DNA of 64,000 nt from CAYUZU01 sp964448675. GTDB taxonomy: Bacteria > Planctomycetota > Phycisphaerae > UBA1845 > Fen-1342. Of this stretch, positions 17,140-26,443 are shown piece after piece. The stretch lies in contig CAYUZU010000027.1 in NCBI GenBank assembly GCA_964448675.1, positions 8,539-72,538 of the forward strand, in the 5' to 3' direction. The stretch's first letter is position 1. The number at the start of each line of letters is the position of its first letter. The position numbers were made by a program, and so were the translations under genes. The notes beneath the pieces were generated by a model. The model ran no database searches, was not told where the DNA came from, and worked only from the letters and a program-made list of their open reading frames with translations.

Positions 17140-18303
17140 ATGAAAGCCGATATCCGCCGCTATACCGCCGACGACTGGCCACGGCTCCGCGACTTTCTAC
17201 GCGAGCATTGGTCGCCTGATCACCCCATCCTGCACCGCCCACTCTTTGACTGGCAATACCGTGGCTTTCGCGAAGCAGGCGATCGCGCGTGCGACCCCCC
17301 GGCCCTACTCCTCTTTGACCATGACCAACTGGTCGCGTTCCTCGGGCTGATCTTCGGCGACTACCAGATCAACAAACCTCACCCCGACATCGTCCCCGGC
17401 TATGCAATCGCGATGTGGCTGGTGCATCCGGCCTATCGTCAGGCCGGGCTTGGACTGCTGCTGCTGCGCGACGCGGAAAAACGCGGCGACGTCGCGACCT
17501 GCCTTGGCGCCAACCCCGAAGCCGGACGGTACTACAAGCGCCGGGGGTATGCGTGCTGCCCGGCGCTGTCGCGTTGGGTCGCACCGCTAAAGGCAGACGG
17601 GTACACGGCACTTTGTGCGGCATCGGCGCGACCCAACGAGATCGCCGCCTGGTCCCGGCTGATGACCCGCGCCGCATCCCTCGCGCCGGAAGGCATGACG
17701 GCGTGCGACCTGGCCACTCACTGGCAGCAATGCACCCAAACGCCCGACGGCTGGGCCGTGCAAGGCCTGCAGCGCAGCCGGCGCTTCTGGCAGACGCGCT
17801 ACCTCGACGCGGTCGGATTCCAATACCGCTTTTGGGGCGACCCACACACGGGCCCAGTGCTCGTCGGCCGCATCGAGCCGGTGCACGAGCGCGACACCGC
17901 CGTCTTCCGATTGATCGAGCTTCTCCCGACAGCCGCCGAGGGCTGGTACACGCAGCGCGACGATGCGCTCTTGTACTGGATACGCGGCGCGCTGGCCTGG
18001 GCCGCAGCGCAGGGCTGTGTTGCGGCAGATTACCAGGTTGCGGGGAACTTACTGCAGGATACGCTGACGGCCGTCGGTTTTCGTCGCCAGGCACAGCCCA
18101 TCACGGCCGACGCCGTCACCAGCCTGGCCCCCGTCTTTCAGCCGCTGCACTTGAGCAAGTCACCGATCAACGTGTACTGGAAGGCCCCAGGCGCCGGCGA
18201 TGCCACGCCCTGGTACTTCCCCAAGTCCGATGGAGACATGGACCGCCCGCATGCAATCGCCACAGACCATCATTGTCATGTACCACTATGTGCGACCCGT
18301 TGA
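17140..18303 (+). CDS. GNAT-fold acyltransferase-like protein
   Basis: 387 residues. The N-terminal half (about 1-150) is GNAT-like: IRRYTADDWPRLRDFLREH, then IAMWLVHPAYRQAGLGLLLL, which holds a recognisable acyl-CoA/ACP loop (R-x-x-G-L-G). The C-terminal half (about 200-360) has a second, weaker fold with RIEPVHERDTAVFRLIELLP. The layout recalls FemAB/GNAT proteins of polysaccharide clusters. It is the third gene of the fkbH operon, and its 3' end overlaps the start of the deacetylase gene. I infer that it transfers the acyl group carried by the preceding ACP onto a sugar, but the acceptor is unknown. The real start is the ATG at 17140, not the longer frame that overlaps the ACP gene. Confidence 0.75.
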   Translation: MKADIRRYTADDWPRLRDFLREHWSPDHPILHRPLFDWQYRGFREAGDRACDPPALLLFDHDQLVAFLGLIFGDYQINKPHPDIVPGYAIAMWLVHPAYRQAGLGLLLLRDAEKRGDVATCLGANPEAGRYYKRRGYACCPALSRWVAPLKADGYTALCAASARPNEIAAWSRLMTRAASLAPEGMTACDLATHWQQCTQTPDGWAVQGLQRSRRFWQTRYLDAVGFQYRFWGDPHTGPVLVGRIEPVHERDTAVFRLIELLPTAAEGWYTQRDDALLYWIRGALAWAAAQGCVAADYQVAGNLLQDTLTAVGFRRQAQPITADAVTSLAPVFQPLHLSKSPINVYWKAPGAGDATPWYFPKSDGDMDRPHAIATDHHCHVPLCATR

Positions 18304-19195
18304 TCGAACGCGCTGGCGTGGCCTGCATCCACTCTCACCCGCCGAATTCGAAGCGCAGCTCGATTTCCTGGCGGCGCAGGGCGATATCGTGCCGGCCAGC
18401 AGCCTGGACGCCGCGCCCGCGGAACAGCGCGACCGCATCGTGCTGACCTTCGACGACGGCACACGAGACCATTACGACTTCGTCCTGCCAATCCTCAGAC
18501 GACGCGGGCTCAGCGCACTCTTCGGCGTGATGTCCGGCCCGACGACCACAGGACTTGTGCCAAACGTCCACCTGATCCACTGGCTCAATTCCAAGGTGAC
18601 CGATGATGTCTTGAGGCAACAACTGCGCGCGGCGTTTGGTGCGACCCGGCTCGGTGCGCTTACGCAGGCGCGGCAGCTCTACCCGCGCGACACGCCCATT
18701 CGCGCACAGATCAAGTTCGCACTCAACTTCGCGTTGAGCTACGAGGAGGCAGGTGTCTTTCTCGCTCGGGCCGTAGAGCACGCCGGCGGCCGCGTCGATG
18801 CCCTGGCCCGCGACTGGTACCTCACCGAATGCCAGATACGCGAGATGCACGCAGCGGGCATGGAATTCGCCGTCCACGCCCACCGACACCGGCCCTTCGA
18901 CGGCAACGCGCCGGGCTTCTATCAAGACGAACTGGCCCCTTGCGAACAGTGGCTGACCAACCTGCTCGGTGCGCCCCCGGTTCACTACATCGCCGCTTTC
19001 GGCGGGAGCAACGCTTGCGCCGCCAGGCTGGCGCCGTTGGGCGAGCTCCTGCAACAACGCGGCTATGCGTTCGGCTTTCTGACCGAACGCGGCACGGCAC
19101 CGGCGCGCCCGCGATCGTTCTTCCTGAAGCGGCTCGATTGCGCCGACCTGCCGCCGCGCGACGTACCGCAGGCGCTGGTGGCGCTGATGCCGTAG
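18230..19195 (+). CDS. Polysaccharide deacetylase (NodB-like)
   Basis: About 321 residues. It opens with TIIVMYHYVRPVDRTRW, a classic start of exported or membrane-associated polysaccharide deacetylases, then RIVLTFDDGTRDHYDFVLP, where TFDDG carries the catalytic base and metal Asp. The metal His pair is probably MEFAVHAHRHRPF (usual form H-S/T-x-x-x-H). It should remove acetyl groups from N-acetylated sugar residues. The start is unclear: ATG 18230 and ATG 18251 both lie inside the end of the preceding gene, so the two genes overlap and are likely coupled. No signal peptide is seen, which points to a cytoplasmic or lipid-linked substrate. It is followed by a strong terminator hairpin. Confidence 0.88.
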   Translation: METWTARMQSPQTIIVMYHYVRPVDRTRWRGLHPLSPAEFEAQLDFLAAQGDIVPASSLDAAPAEQRDRIVLTFDDGTRDHYDFVLPILRRRGLSALFGVMSGPTTTGLVPNVHLIHWLNSKVTDDVLRQQLRAAFGATRLGALTQARQLYPRDTPIRAQIKFALNFALSYEEAGVFLARAVEHAGGRVDALARDWYLTECQIREMHAAGMEFAVHAHRHRPFDGNAPGFYQDELAPCEQWLTNLLGAPPVHYIAAFGGSNACAARLAPLGELLQQRGYAFGFLTERGTAPARPRSFFLKRLDCADLPPRDVPQALVALMP

Positions 19196-19216
19196 CGCGC
19201 GTCGGGGGCGAAAAGA

Positions 19217-19249
19217 AACGCGCCGGGCTGGGGGCCAGCCCGGCGCGTT
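19217..19249. terminator. Strong bidirectional terminator hairpin
   Basis: A perfect 15-base-pair stem (19217-19231 with 19235-19249) and a 3-base GGG loop, between the convergent deacetylase and PEP-CTERM genes. On the minus strand the stem runs into TTTCTTTTC, a U-rich tail, so it is a good intrinsic terminator for the minus-strand gene; on the + strand the tail is weaker. Confidence 0.85.
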
Positions 19250-19290
19250 CGGGTTGTCAGGATTGTGCGACGCGCCACGCGGCGCGTGAG

Positions 19291-20592
19291 CTAGCGGCGG
19301 CGGAACAGACCGACCGCGAGCAGCAGGAGCAGCGAGGTCGGCTCAGGCACCTGGATCACAAAGGCACCGTCGCGGCCATCCTCGAGCTTCGCCTCGAAGA
19401 TGATCCACTCGCCGTTGTTGCTGAACTTGAAGCCATCCTCGCCGCTGGTGAGCGTGTCGATCAGGACACCGTCCACCATCGTCACGCCTTCCTGCACGAT
19501 GAGCTGATCGTTCAGAAACAGGCCGGTGTCGATGTCGGTGTCGGGATCATCCCAGTCGCCGTACCACAATACGTTGCCGTCGTCGTCGAGGTCGACCGGC
19601 CCCGAGAAGCTGCCGACGGTGGTGAATACGAAGCCGGCAATAGCGGGCAGCGTGTCGCCCTCGCGGATCAGCACTTCGTCGTTCTTGATGATCGCGTAGT
19701 CTTGCGAAGAATCGGCGTCGAGCCGGGCGCGGAAGGCGTAGTCGCCATTGTTGTTGAGGTCGAGCCCGTACGTAAGCGTCCTATAATTGACGCCGTCGAC
19801 GGGCGACGGGCTGCCTTCGCGGGCGACCAGCGTATTGTCGACGAAGATGGCCTGGTCATCGGCCGAGTCCCCGTCGAGATCGACGATGTACATCGCCTGG
19901 CCGGCATCGTTGAAGGCCGTGTGCGCCGGGCCGGTCTCGAAGTCGGTCAGGAAGCGCCCCGGAAAGACCTCATCGCCTTCCTTGAGAACCACGGCCTCGG
20001 TGTAGGCCCCCATCGGGTTGTCAATGCGGACCAGCGCGCGGTCCACCGAGCCGGTAGCGCCGTAGTCCATCGAGGCCATCGTCAACAGGTTGTTCATGTT
20101 GTTGATCTTGACGTCGAAGAAGCCGATGTACGGCGTGTTCGCCGGGAAACCCGGTGCCGTCGAGATCGTGCTCTCCTGGATCACCAGCGTGCTGTTGAAG
20201 TAGATGCCGGAGTCGTCGCCGCTGCCGCTGGTGCCATCCAGGAAGAAATTCCAACCGCTGTTGCCGGCATTGTTGATGTTTACCGAATCGAACGAGTCGA
20301 GCGTCGCGCCCGGCGGCGAGGCAAGCGGCTGCCCCTCCTGGTACGCGAGCCCGAACGGGCCGAACTGCGCACCGGCCACGAGCGCATAGTCGATGTCACT
20401 GTTCGCGTTGTCCGTGTCGACCTCGACGTACCACTGGCCGAAGTCGTTGATGGCCAGGTTCGCGATCGACGTCACGAACCCGACACCGGCCACCTCGTCG
20501 TTGTCCAGCACGACCGCCTCAATGGGGTACACCGCCCACGCGGCGCCCGTCACCAGCAGCAGAATGCCAATGCTCAATGCCCTGCGATTCAT
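19291..20592 (-). CDS. Secreted PEP-CTERM repeat protein
   Basis: 433 residues. Sec signal peptide MNRRALSIGILLLVTGAAWA, then a beta-rich, Asp/Asn-rich body with about six loosely repeated units built around LVxxEGxxxxxG (TLVAREGSPSPVDG, EVLIREGDTLPAIAG, QLIVQEGVTMVDG). The C-terminus, VPEPTSLLLLLAVGLFRRR, is a PEP-CTERM sorting signal: VPEP, hydrophobic helix, Arg tail. In characterised systems this is cut by an exosortase, and the protein goes to the surface or extracellular matrix; no exosortase gene is in the window. ATG 20592 (or the adjacent ATG 20595) has GAGGAG just upstream. The function of the body is unknown; the repeats could form a beta-propeller, but that is a guess. Confidence 0.88.
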   Translation of the reverse strand: MNRRALSIGILLLVTGAAWAVYPIEAVVLDNDEVAGVGFVTSIANLAINDFGQWYVEVDTDNANSDIDYALVAGAQFGPFGLAYQEGQPLASPPGATLDSFDSVNINNAGNSGWNFFLDGTSGSGDDSGIYFNSTLVIQESTISTAPGFPANTPYIGFFDVKINNMNNLLTMASMDYGATGSVDRALVRIDNPMGAYTEAVVLKEGDEVFPGRFLTDFETGPAHTAFNDAGQAMYIVDLDGDSADDQAIFVDNTLVAREGSPSPVDGVNYRTLTYGLDLNNNGDYAFRARLDADSSQDYAIIKNDEVLIREGDTLPAIAGFVFTTVGSFSGPVDLDDDGNVLWYGDWDDPDTDIDTGLFLNDQLIVQEGVTMVDGVLIDTLTSGEDGFKFSNNGEWIIFEAKLEDGRDGAFVIQVPEPTSLLLLLAVGLFRRR

Positions 20593-20732
20593 CATGCCTC
20601 TCCTCTTTGCCCTGTGGTGGGGACTGCTCTCCTCTCCAGCAAGCGCCACGCTGCTGGTGACAGCGCAGCACAACTGTCACGTCGCGGACACAACCCGCGC
20701 GCAACACGTCTCGCCCGAAAACACAAGCTGAT

Positions 20733-20741
20733 GGGGACAGT
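20733..20741 (+). repeat. GGGGACAGT motif, possible REP-like remnant
   Basis: GGGGACAGTTCTCC lies in the 248-base gap between two minus-strand genes. A second GGGGACAGTACC is at 53123-53131, also intergenic. Such 'ggggacagt' strings often mark ends of small palindromic repeats in other genomes (from memory); no full element is visible here. Confidence 0.2.
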
Positions 20742-20840
20742 TCTCCTCTGCTCTCCTGTCCACCCTTGGCCACCATAATAGGGCGCCCATGGTACTGATT
20801 CAAGACTTTTCCGCGGATCGACTGGCGGTGGCGATCCCGA

Positions 20841-23800
20841 TCACTCCCCAGCCGCCCCGGTGTAGCTTCGCTGAAACTGCGCGAAATCACGCAGATTCAG
20901 GCTGCCGTTGGCGTCATCGTCGAACGTCTCCAGGCATGCGGTTGTCGGCGTCCCCAGGTGCCAGCACTCGAACAGGGCCTCGAAGTCATCCATATCCGCA
21001 TCACCATCAAAGTCGTAATCGCCGAAAACGTCTGCAATTACGCGAATCGGCACCAGCCGGGTCGCCACCCGCTGCGACGCATCCGCCACGTGGAAGACGG
21101 GCTTGAACCGCCCCAACACCGTCGGCGTGCCCCAGACCGTGCCAGCGGGGTCCAGCATCATCCCCGGGGGCAACTGCGACTGGTCGAACTCGACCGAGAT
21201 CGCGCCGGTCAGCGTGGCGTCTCCGTCGTATTGCGACAGCGTGTAGTTGACCTGGTCGCCGGCGGACACCCCGATGGTCGGCGTCAGGTTGGTGTTGCCG
21301 GGGCCATAATGACACCGGATGCGACCGTCATCGTAGAGCGTGGCGCTGAACGCACACGGATACAGCCCGCCGTGCGTGACGGCGTCCCAGCGGATCGTGA
21401 CCTCGCCCGGCACGCTTTCGTCAATGAAGATGTCGTTGCCCGGCTCATCCGTGCGCAGGTTGTCCCACAGGACCGCAATGCGCTTGTTGTACGACAGCAG
21501 CAGTTCGCTGTTATTGTACGTCGCGCCGACGTACGGGCCGAAGTTGATCCAGCCGTCGGTCGCGATCTTCACGTCTGTATGCAGCTCGCCGTAGAAGGGG
21601 AAGGCGAACGGCAGCGTGTAGTCGAACACGTCGTTGCCGCCCTGCCACTCCTGCGCGACGCCGACCGGCGCGAACTGCGACGTGCCCAGCGGCTCCTCCC
21701 CGTAGAGGTCCAGCAGCGACCACGTCAACGGCTCGTCGCCGCCGAGCGCCGTCAGCGCATACGGCTCGTACGGCTCGTCGACCAGGGCGTGCGGCAGGCT
21801 CGAGGTCGCAATGACCGGGTCGGCCGTGCCCTGGATCAGGCGGATGTTGTCCAGGGCGATGCCGTCACTGTCGACCGGGTTGTTGTCGTACTGCTGGAAG
21901 CGGATACGGAACGTGTTCGTATAGCCCAGACCGAGATCGGCCACGACCTGGTCGAGGTCGATCAGCACGGTCTGGTAGGTCTCGGCCCGCGCGCCGCTCG
22001 GGTCGAACAGGTCGGCGATACGATGCCAGTGGATGCCGTCGGCGCTCACTGCCACACCGTCGCCCTGCGTCGAATCCGTCCAGGTGTCCGGCAGCGGGTG
22101 CGCCTCGTCGCTGAAGTCCTTCCAGTCGTACGCCAGCCGCACGAACGAGTGCCCGGCCAGGTCCACGACCAGGGTCAGCTCGCACAAGCTGTACAGCCCT
22201 TCGTACGAAGAGTCCATCACGAGGTGGTAGTCGCCGTCCGGCCCGTAGAGGTCGGTCACGGCGATGCGACCGGTGCTGGTGGTTCGCTCGAACCAGTAGA
22301 TGTCCAGCGGCGCGCCCGCCTCGAAGTCCTCGGTGAAGGGGAACGGCGCCGGGCCGAGCACTTCGATCGCGACCGTCGCGACGTTCGACGGCAAGAGGCC
22401 GTCGTCGACCTGGTAGGTGAAGGCGTCCGCGCCGGCGTAGCCCCCGAACGGATCGTACGTCAGCATCGGCGCCGGCCCCGTGAGCACCCGTGGCACCGTG
22501 ACGATCGGTTCGCCGTTCGGATCGCGCAGCGTGCCGTTCTCCGGCAGGCTGAGAATCGTGTACGTGAGCGGATCCTCATCGGTATCGACCCCCACGAGCT
22601 CGATCACTGCCGACGTATCCTTCGCCGTGGAGACATTGAGCGCGCGGGCGTAGGGTGGCTGGTTCGTAGGCGGCGTGCCGATCGCGAGCACCTGCACGTC
22701 GTCGATGTTCCAGCCGCCGTAGACTTCCGCGGCGTCGGTTGGCCCCATGGTCCAGCGGAATTGCACGAACGGCTGGTTGTCGGCGACGGCGGCGACGTTG
22801 TAGCTCTGCGTGCTCCACGCGGTTTCTTCGAGCGTGCCGCCGCTGTGGTTCCACACCGTGTACCAGGTGGTGCCGTCGTTGGTGACCTCGATCGACGCGC
22901 CGTCGTAGTTCGCCGACTCCACACCAAGCCAGCGCGCGAAACTCAGCGTCACCCGCGACAGGCCGGTGCAGTTCAGCGGCAGCGTCGTCAGGCGCCGCGG
23001 CGGCAGGTCATTCTCGTACGCGCCGGCCAGGTTGTAGCCGAACACGTACAGCCCGCTGGCTGCCGACGCCGGGTCACCGTCCTGCCCCTGCGGAATGCCG
23101 AAGCCCCACAGGCCTTCGCGCGCCCAGCCGGGGTCGGTGTTCAGCGGGAAGTCGTAGGCCACCACCGGCGTGCCGACCGAGAGGGTCACCTCGGCGTCAT
23201 TCGAGACCAGCGCGCCGTCGCTGACGTGGTAGACGAAGCTGTCCGGGCCCTGGTAACCAGCATCCGGTGTATACCGCACCAACAGGCCATGATCGACGAG
23301 TGTGTACGGCACACTGGTGATGTCTGCGCCAAACGGGTCGGTCAGTGTGCCATGGGCGGGCAGGGTCGTGATAACGTAGTCCAGCGTTTCGGCCGGGTTC
23401 GGATCGCGTCCACTGAGCTGGATCAGGACGTCCGTGTCTTCCGACGTCTCGACATAGAGCGGGTCGGCCACCGGTGGCAGGGCAACGTTGCCCGCGACGA
23501 CCACGCGGATCTCGTCGAGGAACCAGCCGTCGCGCTGGAACACGCCGTCGCTGACGAGGCGAAAGCGAATATGGAAAGTCTCGCCCGCCAGCGCGGACAG
23601 GTCATAGACCCGCCGTGTCCAATCGTAGTCGCCGCCGGTGTCGCCATCGATCGTAGCGATGACGTCGCCGGCGGGGTCGACGGCCTCGACGATGCACTGG
23701 TCGTAGTACGTTTCGAGCAGGCACCAGTCCCAGTACTCGAGGAACACCGGGGCGGCGACGCCGGTGAGGTTGAGCAGCGGCGTCTGGAGCCAGGCGTCGG

Positions 23801-26039
23801 CGTGGGCGTTGTACGGCGCGAGCAGGTCGGTCCCCCAGCAGTTGTCGCCGTTGATCGCACGCAGGCCGTTGAGTCCGGCGAGCGGGCCGCTGCCGACGAC
23901 AACCTGGCCGAAGATCGAATTCGCCGAGGTCGGCGTGCCGCGCTGCCACTCATTGCCGGCGCCGCCGTGCGTCCAGCCGGGGGGGGGCTGCTCGCTGTTG
24001 TCGGCGAACAGCACCAGCGGCTCGAGGATCACGTGGGCCTTGGCCCCGAAGCCCCAGCGGCTGTCGGCGCTGCGCGGGTAAACGGCGTAGAAGAACGCGC
24101 CGCTCGTCGCGCCCGGGTCGGTGTAGGTGCCGAGCGCGCCGATGTGGATCACCTCGACGCCCGGGGCGACCACGTCGGAGACGGCGTACGTTTCGCCATC
24201 CGTCGGCATCCACGCGAACGGCGCCGACGATCGCACGACCAGCGTGTCGGCGTAGTCTTCGGTCGGCGTGTCCCACGACAACACCACGCTTTCGCCGGCC
24301 CAGGTCGCGCTCAGACCATCGATCCGGTCGGGCCAGCGCACCCCCGCACGGGCGGCGGCGACGGCGGCGCCGGCAGCGGCGCGACCGTAGCCGAAACGGT
24401 GGCTATGGCCGGTGATACCATCGAAGCGGCCGTAGGGCTCGTCGAGCCGCACCGCAGTATGCTGCGCGATCGCGCGGGCCTGGGCGGCGGTCATGGTCGG
24501 ATCCTGCGAGAGGATCAGGGCCATGATACCTGCGGCCAGGGGCGTGGCCGAGCTCGTTCCACCGAACTGATTGGTGTAGTCGAGGTCGGGCAGGCCGTTG
24601 TAGCCGCTCTCTCCCGTGTTGTCGGTCGTGGTGATATCGAGCCATGAGAACCGCACGCCGTCATCGCCACGGTCGTTGGTGGGCGTCGTCAGCGCGACCT
24701 CCGGGCCGACGTCGCTGAACTCGGTGTGCCGCGCGTGGCTGTTGGTGCCGCCGATGGCCATGACCGTCGGCAACTGTGCCAGGGCGGTGACGCCGTTGAC
24801 GGTGTGGTCGTTGTTGGCCGACGCGAAGAGGATCAGCGCGCCGAGACCGTTGCGGCCATTGGTCGCCACGTCGTTGATCGCCGTGGCCAAATCGCTGGGC
24901 AGCAGCGTCCCGTCGGCGAAGCCCCAGCTGTTGCTCATGACTGAAGCACCATCGCTGTGGTCGCCGTCGTCATTGGGATCCATGCAGAAGTAGAACGACT
25001 CCGCGGTCTGGGCGATCGTGCCGCCGAAGAACCGCACGCCGATGAGCTCGCAATTCGGCGCCGCGCCGCGCACACCAATGGTGTTCCCCGCGGCCACCGC
25101 CACGCCGGCGCAGCTCGTGCCGTGGCGCCCGCTGCCGTCGGGACTCGGGTCGTCGTCGGGCGGGTCCTCATCGTAATCCCGCCCGGTTGCCCAGTTCGGG
25201 TACAGGTCAGGGTGCAGCTTTTCGACACTGTCGTCGAGGATCGCTACGCGCACGGAGGGACGTCCCTGCGCGTAGGGCCCGTTGTCGGTATCCCAGGCGC
25301 TTTCGACGTTGACGTCGCTGTTGGCGTCCGCCCCTTTCAACGTGTCGCCGTCGAGGTGCCACTGGTGCGAGAGGTAGAACGGGTCCTGGATCACCGGCGG
25401 CGCGAGCGCGATCTTGGGTGCGAAGAAGTCGGGCTCGGCGTAGCGGGTCAACGCGTGCTCGTGCAGCGTGTTGGCGATCGCGACCGGACTGACCCGCTGC
25501 GGATCCCGCACGCTGAAGATGTAACGCCCCTTGCCGCGGGCCTGTCGCCGTGCCTCACAACCCAGTTCGTCGGCGAGTTGCACGATCGTCGCCGGGGCAA
25601 CGTCGTCTCCGAACGCGACAATCACGCGATCGGTCTGGTAGTACGGCACATCACAGCCGACGCGGTACAGCACCGGCAGCGCCCACCGCACACCGGCCGT
25701 GCCGCTCAACTGTGCGCGGTCGGCCCCCCGCACGACGAAGAGCCCGCGCCGTTCCATGCGCGTTTCGAGATCGCTGGCCGCCGGATGCAGGTCTTCCGGC
25801 GCGACACGCGCGGGCAGGAATCCGGGGCGCTCGCCCGGCGTCCGTATGCGGCCGGGGTCCACGGCGACCAGGAAGGCATCCCCGGCGGCGACGATCGGAC
25901 GCGGGCCGGTGGCGTCATAGAAGTACGCCGGCGTCGTGGCGGGCGTGTCCGCGGCCTGGACGCCGAGTGTGCACAGGACCAAGACGAGTCCGGCTCCCAC
26001 GGTGCGCAATGCAATACTGAAACAATTCGAGCCGTCCAT
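20841..26039 (-). CDS. Secreted subtilisin-like serine protease with beta-sandwich and dockerin-like tail
   Basis: 1732 residues. Signal peptide 1-29 (TVGAGLVLVLCTLGVQAADT), an I9-like propeptide region (about 140-250), then an S8 catalytic domain: AILDDSVEKLHPD with Asp269, GRHGTSCAGVA with His306, and GGTSSATPLAAG with Ser496, so the triad is complete. After it come three MAM-like beta-sandwich modules alternating with two cadherin/Big-like modules (ETSEDTDVLIQLSGRDPNP; STAKDTSAVIELVGVDTDE), an Ig-like piece and a C-terminal dockerin-like EF-hand pair (FGDYDFDGDADMDDFEALFE; FDDDANGSLNLRDFAQFQ). AGGGAGATCACC precedes the ATG. It probably cleaves proteins outside the cell while docked to a scaffold. 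It is divergent from the P-domain protein at 26444. Confidence 0.92.
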   Translation of the reverse strand: MDGSNCFSIALRTVGAGLVLVLCTLGVQAADTPATTPAYFYDATGPRPIVAAGDAFLVAVDPGRIRTPGERPGFLPARVAPEDLHPAASDLETRMERRGLFVVRGADRAQLSGTAGVRWALPVLYRVGCDVPYYQTDRVIVAFGDDVAPATIVQLADELGCEARRQARGKGRYIFSVRDPQRVSPVAIANTLHEHALTRYAEPDFFAPKIALAPPVIQDPFYLSHQWHLDGDTLKGADANSDVNVESAWDTDNGPYAQGRPSVRVAILDDSVEKLHPDLYPNWATGRDYDEDPPDDDPSPDGSGRHGTSCAGVAVAAGNTIGVRGAAPNCELIGVRFFGGTIAQTAESFYFCMDPNDDGDHSDGASVMSNSWGFADGTLLPSDLATAINDVATNGRNGLGALILFASANNDHTVNGVTALAQLPTVMAIGGTNSHARHTEFSDVGPEVALTTPTNDRGDDGVRFSWLDITTTDNTGESGYNGLPDLDYTNQFGGTSSATPLAAGIMALILSQDPTMTAAQARAIAQHTAVRLDEPYGRFDGITGHSHRFGYGRAAAGAAVAAARAGVRWPDRIDGLSATWAGESVVLSWDTPTEDYADTLVVRSSAPFAWMPTDGETYAVSDVVAPGVEVIHIGALGTYTDPGATSGAFFYAVYPRSADSRWGFGAKAHVILEPLVLFADNSEQPPPGWTHGGAGNEWQRGTPTSANSIFGQVVVGSGPLAGLNGLRAINGDNCWGTDLLAPYNAHADAWLQTPLLNLTGVAAPVFLEYWDWCLLETYYDQCIVEAVDPAGDVIATIDGDTGGDYDWTRRVYDLSALAGETFHIRFRLVSDGVFQRDGWFLDEIRVVVAGNVALPPVADPLYVETSEDTDVLIQLSGRDPNPAETLDYVITTLPAHGTLTDPFGADITSVPYTLVDHGLLVRYTPDAGYQGPDSFVYHVSDGALVSNDAEVTLSVGTPVVAYDFPLNTDPGWAREGLWGFGIPQGQDGDPASAASGLYVFGYNLAGAYENDLPPRRLTTLPLNCTGLSRVTLSFARWLGVESANYDGASIEVTNDGTTWYTVWNHSGGTLEETAWSTQSYNVAAVADNQPFVQFRWTMGPTDAAEVYGGWNIDDVQVLAIGTPPTNQPPYARALNVSTAKDTSAVIELVGVDTDEDPLTYTILSLPENGTLRDPNGEPIVTVPRVLTGPAPMLTYDPFGGYAGADAFTYQVDDGLLPSNVATVAIEVLGPAPFPFTEDFEAGAPLDIYWFERTTSTGRIAVTDLYGPDGDYHLVMDSSYEGLYSLCELTLVVDLAGHSFVRLAYDWKDFSDEAHPLPDTWTDSTQGDGVAVSADGIHWHRIADLFDPSGARAETYQTVLIDLDQVVADLGLGYTNTFRIRFQQYDNNPVDSDGIALDNIRLIQGTADPVIATSSLPHALVDEPYEPYALTALGGDEPLTWSLLDLYGEEPLGTSQFAPVGVAQEWQGGNDVFDYTLPFAFPFYGELHTDVKIATDGWINFGPYVGATYNNSELLLSYNKRIAVLWDNLRTDEPGNDIFIDESVPGEVTIRWDAVTHGGLYPCAFSATLYDDGRIRCHYGPGNTNLTPTIGVSAGDQVNYTLSQYDGDATLTGAISVEFDQSQLPPGMMLDPAGTVWGTPTVLGRFKPVFHVADASQRVATRLVPIRVIADVFGDYDFDGDADMDDFEALFECWHLGTPTTACLETFDDDANGSLNLRDFAQFQRSYTGAAGE

Positions 26040-26443
26040 GGTGATCTCCCTGGGTAGGCAGCAGCGCTTGTCGGTGATGCGGGATTGCTCCTGTCCCGGC
26101 GTACGGCTGTCGAGAGCCGACCCGGGCGGGTTCCTGGCGGCCGCAACGCGGTTCGCGGCCGGCACGGGCTGCTTCTTTCCTGCTAACCCCGTGAGTCTAC
26201 CCGGTCGGCGCAACGCGAATCAAGCAATTTTCGTTGACCCCGGCGCGACGCTTCGGCTAATCTGAGGTGTTCGCAAGGACCTCACGAGAGGTGGACACAG
26301 AGGCAGACCCCAATAAACGGGACTGGCGGGCCGTCACGCTGCCCGGGCGTGGCCCGTGTGCTGCGACGCGGCTGAACCGTTCTTGACTCCCGCCAGGAAT
26401 CCACGCGCATCGCTCAGAAACTGAGCGAGAGGAGCCAATTCCC
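26040..26443. other. Divergent 404-base promoter region
   Basis: Noncoding gap between the start codons of the protease and the P-domain protein. It holds the predicted + strand promoter at 26234-26263 and the ribosome binding sites of both genes. I saw no clear minus-strand promoter hexamers and no small gene. Confidence 0.6.
26234..26263 (+). promoter_or_regulatory. Possible sigma70-type promoter of the P-domain protein gene
   Basis: TTGACC (26234-26239), 18 bases, TAATCT (26258-26263), about 180 bases upstream of the ATG at 26444. The hexamers are good for a GC-rich region, but the spacer is one base long and the leader would be lengthy. Confidence 0.35.

Noticed and set aside
20958..24647. 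1229-codon + strand open frame antisense to the S8 protease.
   Set aside because: The minus strand encodes a complete catalytic triad and signal peptide; the + frame is a shadow.
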